From the NCBI GenBank assembly GCA_002771075.1, contig PCXM01000014.1:1-21952 (forward strand): a stretch of DNA of 21,952 nt. Reading direction: 5' to 3'. Shown here piece after piece: positions 20,136-21,952 of this stretch; position 1 is the first letter of the stretch, and every line of letters starts with the position of its first letter. A model generated the notes under the pieces. That model was given only the letters and a program-made list of their open reading frames with translations, did not search any database and was not told the DNA's origin. This DNA is from Candidatus Zambryskibacteria bacterium CG10_big_fil_rev_8_21_14_0_10_34_34 (GTDB lineage: Bacteria > Patescibacteriota > Minisyncoccia > Phycocordibacterales > WO2-35-19). The translations under genes and the position numbers were made by a program.

Positions 20136-20144
20136 ATTATAGCA
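20136..20144 (-). promoter_or_regulatory. Extended -10 promoter (TGC-TATAAT) of rplU
   Basis: Perfect TGnTATAAT on the minus strand, 13 nt after the end of rmuC. It is the same nonamer as the rmuC promoter at 21314-21322. Confidence 0.75.
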
Positions 20145-20156
20145 GTAATAAATAAA

Positions 20157-21197
20157 TTAATTATCAATCTCTGGTTTTTCTATAGACTCTATTTCAAGAT
20201 TTGGAGCTTCGCCTGTAATCCTCATTACATCCTTATCAATTAATTTAAATGACTGATTAGTTTTATTATAATGGTTGACTGTAGTGCTCAAAGCATTACC
20301 AAGTTTGCTGTGATACTCCTCATAACCTTTGAGATGCTTACCAAGCTCTTCAACTCTTTTTCTTATATCTTTAGCCGTCTCTTCTATTTGAAGAGCTTTA
20401 AGACCCTGCAAGACTGTCTGTAAATAAGCCAAAAAAGAAGTAGGGGAAACGATAATAACATGATATTTTCCGGCTGCTCTCTGGATTAAATTTTCACTGT
20501 CTTCAGAAACCGCTCCCACTGTATTGACTAAAAGATCATAATAAATAGCTTCATGAGGAATAAACATAAAAGCAAACTCTGTAGTTTTTTTATCTGGCTG
20601 AATATATTTGCTGGTCTCTACTATTCTCTTTTTTAAATCTTCTTCAAAAACTTTAGCCAATCTTTTTTTCTCGGTTGGGTCATTGGCCTCGGCCATACGG
20701 TTGTAATTTTCAAGAGAAAATTTTGAGTCCACTGGGATCACTTTGTCTTTCACAAAAACAGCCGCATCAACGATGGTGCCATCTGGAAAAGGATATTGCA
20801 TTTGATAACTGCCGGGAGGCAAAACATTTTTTAAAAGAGTTTCCAAATAGTATTCACCCAAGACACCTCTTTGTTTTGGATTTTTTAAAATATCTTGCAA
20901 AGATTTTAGTTGCTCGGCAAAACCCTCTACCCTCCTGCCGGTATCTTTGACATGAGTCAATTCTTCAGTAATTTCTTTGATAAGTTTTTGAGAATTACCA
21001 AATTGAGATTGAACAGATTCGTGCATCAACTTTGAAGACTCACCCAATTTTTGGTCAACCGTTCGCGAGAGATTGTTCATCTGCTCTAAAAGCAATTTTA
21101 AACCAGTATCTTCTGATTTAACTTCTTTTTTACGCAGTAATAGAAAAATGACTACCACAATTCCTATTATAACTACCCCAAATAAAGCATTTTGCAT
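20157..21197 (-). CDS. rmuC: DNA recombination protein RmuC homologue
   Basis: 346 aa. An N-terminal TM segment (about 4-21) is followed by a coiled-coil region (30-105), then the RmuC nuclease-like domain: RGVLGEYYLETLL (110-122), YPFPDGTIVDAAVF (135-148) and IPVDSKFSLENY (154-165). These supply Glu115, Asp144, Asp157 and Lys159 in a PD-(D/E)xK-like arrangement. FAFMFIPHEAIYYDLL and IIVSPTSFLAYLQTV are further family motifs. A second helical region ends the protein. RmuC limits inversions at short inverted repeats in E. coli, which is notable given how many inverted repeats this window holds. The ATG lies at the base of a large leader hairpin. Transcribed divergently from yqeY. Confidence 0.94.
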   Translation of the reverse strand: MQNALFGVVIIGIVVVIFLLLRKKEVKSEDTGLKLLLEQMNNLSRTVDQKLGESSKLMHESVQSQFGNSQKLIKEITEELTHVKDTGRRVEGFAEQLKSLQDILKNPKQRGVLGEYYLETLLKNVLPPGSYQMQYPFPDGTIVDAAVFVKDKVIPVDSKFSLENYNRMAEANDPTEKKRLAKVFEEDLKKRIVETSKYIQPDKKTTEFAFMFIPHEAIYYDLLVNTVGAVSEDSENLIQRAAGKYHVIIVSPTSFLAYLQTVLQGLKALQIEETAKDIRKRVEELGKHLKGYEEYHSKLGNALSTTVNHYNKTNQSFKLIDKDVMRITGEAPNLEIESIEKPEIDN

Positions 21198-21306
21198 CCC
21201 GTTAGAAGTAGGAAATCACATTACTATTACTTGCAATTTCTTACTAAAATTAATTAACTAATAACTATCCCGCCTTCTGATTTCCGCGACTTCTAACGGG
21301 ATTGCA
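21193..21306 (-). promoter_or_regulatory. Large rmuC leader hairpin including the start codon
   Basis: Minus-strand arms TGCA(A)T-CCCGTTAGAAGT-CGC-GGAAATCA (21306-21278) and TGATTTCC-T-ACTTCTAACGGG-ATGCA (21218-21193) pair over about 24 bp with small internal loops and a 59-nt apical loop. The TG of the rmuC ATG (21197-21195) lies in the stem, and the predicted transcript starts at the outer end of the first arm. An alternative stem, TCCCG/CGGGA (21268-21272 with 21297-21301), competes for the first arm. Confidence 0.65.
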
Positions 21307-21313
21307 TATTGAG

Positions 21314-21322
21314 ATTATAGCA
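21314..21322 (-). promoter_or_regulatory. Extended -10 promoter (TGC-TATAAT) of rmuC
   Basis: Perfect TGnTATAAT; the predicted start near 21307 gives a leader of about 110 nt, nearly all of it in the hairpin. Confidence 0.72.
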
Positions 21323-21324
21323 GA

Positions 21325-21400
21325 AAAAAATTCCCAAAACACTGTTTCGAAAGTATTATCCTTATGACTTAACGCTAAAACAGTGTTTTGGGAATTTTTT
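21325..21400. repeat. Perfect 23-bp inverted repeat between divergent rmuC and yqeY promoters
   Basis: Arms 21325-21347 and 21378-21400 are exact reverse complements (AAAAAATTCCCAAAACACTG... and its partner), with a 30-nt loop. Each strand ends in T6 beyond the stem, so it looks like a bidirectional intrinsic terminator. Yet the neighbouring genes point away from it and there is no convergent transcript to end. It occupies the -35 zones of both promoters. Confidence 0.9.
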
Positions 21401-21405
21401 AGATA

Positions 21406-21414
21406 TGCTATTAT
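21406..21414 (+). promoter_or_regulatory. Extended -10 promoter (TGC-TATTAT) of yqeY
   Basis: TGnTATTAT ends 6 nt before the ATG at 21421, giving a leaderless transcript. No Shine-Dalgarno. Confidence 0.65.
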
Positions 21415-21420
21415 TAAATT

Positions 21421-21870
21421 ATGCACGAGAAAATACAAAACCAAATTCCTGAAGCGATGCGAGCCAAAGATCAAGTGAGATTAACCACTTTGCGTGGTAT
21501 TTTGGCTACTTTTACTAATGAGGCAGTAGCTCTAAAACGCACCCCCAAAGATAAATTATCTGATACAGAAGCTATTGTCGTTATCAGAAGATTGGTTAAA
21601 CAAAGAAAGGATTCGGTAGAACAATTTAAAAAGGGCAACCGAGAAGATTTGGCAAAAAATGAAGAGGCCGAACTAAAAGTATTAGAAGAATTTTTGCCTG
21701 CACAAATGTCTGAAGAAAAAATTCGCGATATTGTGATGCAAAAAAAAGAAGAAATTGGTGAAATAGATAAAACTAAAATAGGTCAACTTATTGGTGCGGT
21801 TATTAAAGAAACTAGAGGCGAAGCTGACGGCGCGTTGGTTAAAAAAATAGTTGAGGAAATCTTAAATTAA
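21421..21870 (+). CDS. yqeY: GatB/YqeY domain-containing protein
   Basis: 149 aa, the normal length of a stand-alone YqeY. It is all helical: IPEAMRAKDQVRLTTLRGILATF (9-31), a middle segment with VVIRRLVKQRKDSVEQFKKGNR (53-74), then EEAELKVLEEFLPAQMSEEKI (80-101), and the tail domain IGQLIGAVIKETRGEADGALVKKIVEEIL. This matches the tRNA-binding tail of GatB, and YqeY may act on tRNA or tRNA-dependent amidation, though its role is not established. Starts directly after an extended -10. The 82 nt after it are AT-rich with no recognisable gene. Confidence 0.95.
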   Translation: MHEKIQNQIPEAMRAKDQVRLTTLRGILATFTNEAVALKRTPKDKLSDTEAIVVIRRLVKQRKDSVEQFKKGNREDLAKNEEAELKVLEEFLPAQMSEEKIRDIVMQKKEEIGEIDKTKIGQLIGAVIKETRGEADGALVKKIVEEILN

Positions 21871-21952
21871 CAGCTCCTAAAAAATTATTTAATTTTATTT
21901 TATTGTTTAAATTAAAACACATCTTTATTAAAAATACTATATTAGACGCTTA

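Overview
The window looks like a chromosomal segment of an uncultivated ultrasmall bacterium of the Patescibacteria/CPR type, probably a Parcubacteria-like lineage. It is AT-rich with short intergenic gaps. It carries a lysine-extended ribosomal protein L21, a PaaX-like regulator with a Cas2-like domain, YqeY and RmuC, and an unusual copper/thiol operon full of family-less proteins. Shine-Dalgarno sequences are almost absent, and several genes have a -10 box only 6-12 nt before the start codon, as expected for leaderless or near-leaderless mRNAs. The lineage call is an inference from gene content and style; no rRNA is present.

Region 1 (1-2821): the 3' part of a subtilisin-like protease, tRNA-Val(GAC), a membrane-anchored TIM-barrel-like (GH18-like) protein, and a small minus-strand gene interrupted by an in-frame stop. 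Region 2 (2870-9010): a separately transcribed two-TM Cys-containing protein, then a tight run of genes: DUF1573 protein, CcdA-type thiol transporter, two uncharacterised proteins (one membrane-anchored with dense Cys/His/Met motifs), a small ORF with no normal start, a membrane-anchored cupredoxin and a CopA Cu+-ATPase. Together they look like one periplasmic/envelope copper and thiol handling system.

Region 3 (9011-12096): an accessory insert between copA and tRNA-Ser(GGA). It is bracketed by an 82/83-bp direct repeat containing the last codons of copA and the last nucleotides of the tRNA gene. Inside is a two-gene module (XRE-type repressor plus a large HExxH protein, recalling ImmR/ImmA pairs) flanked by 63-bp inverted repeats, each abutted by a small hairpin. 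It also holds a truncated IS110-type transposase with a structured region in front of it, possibly a decayed bridge RNA, and an orphan small gene.

Region 4 (12196-21870): core genes. A P2-type cation ATPase and an HtpX-like protease form one minus-strand unit, divergent from dnaB. These are followed by recR, a VKOR-type disulfide enzyme, the PaaX/Cas2-like regulator between 30-bp inverted repeats, rplU with a long structured leader, rmuC with a hairpin that includes its start codon, and divergent yqeY. A perfect 23-bp inverted repeat separates the rmuC and yqeY promoters.
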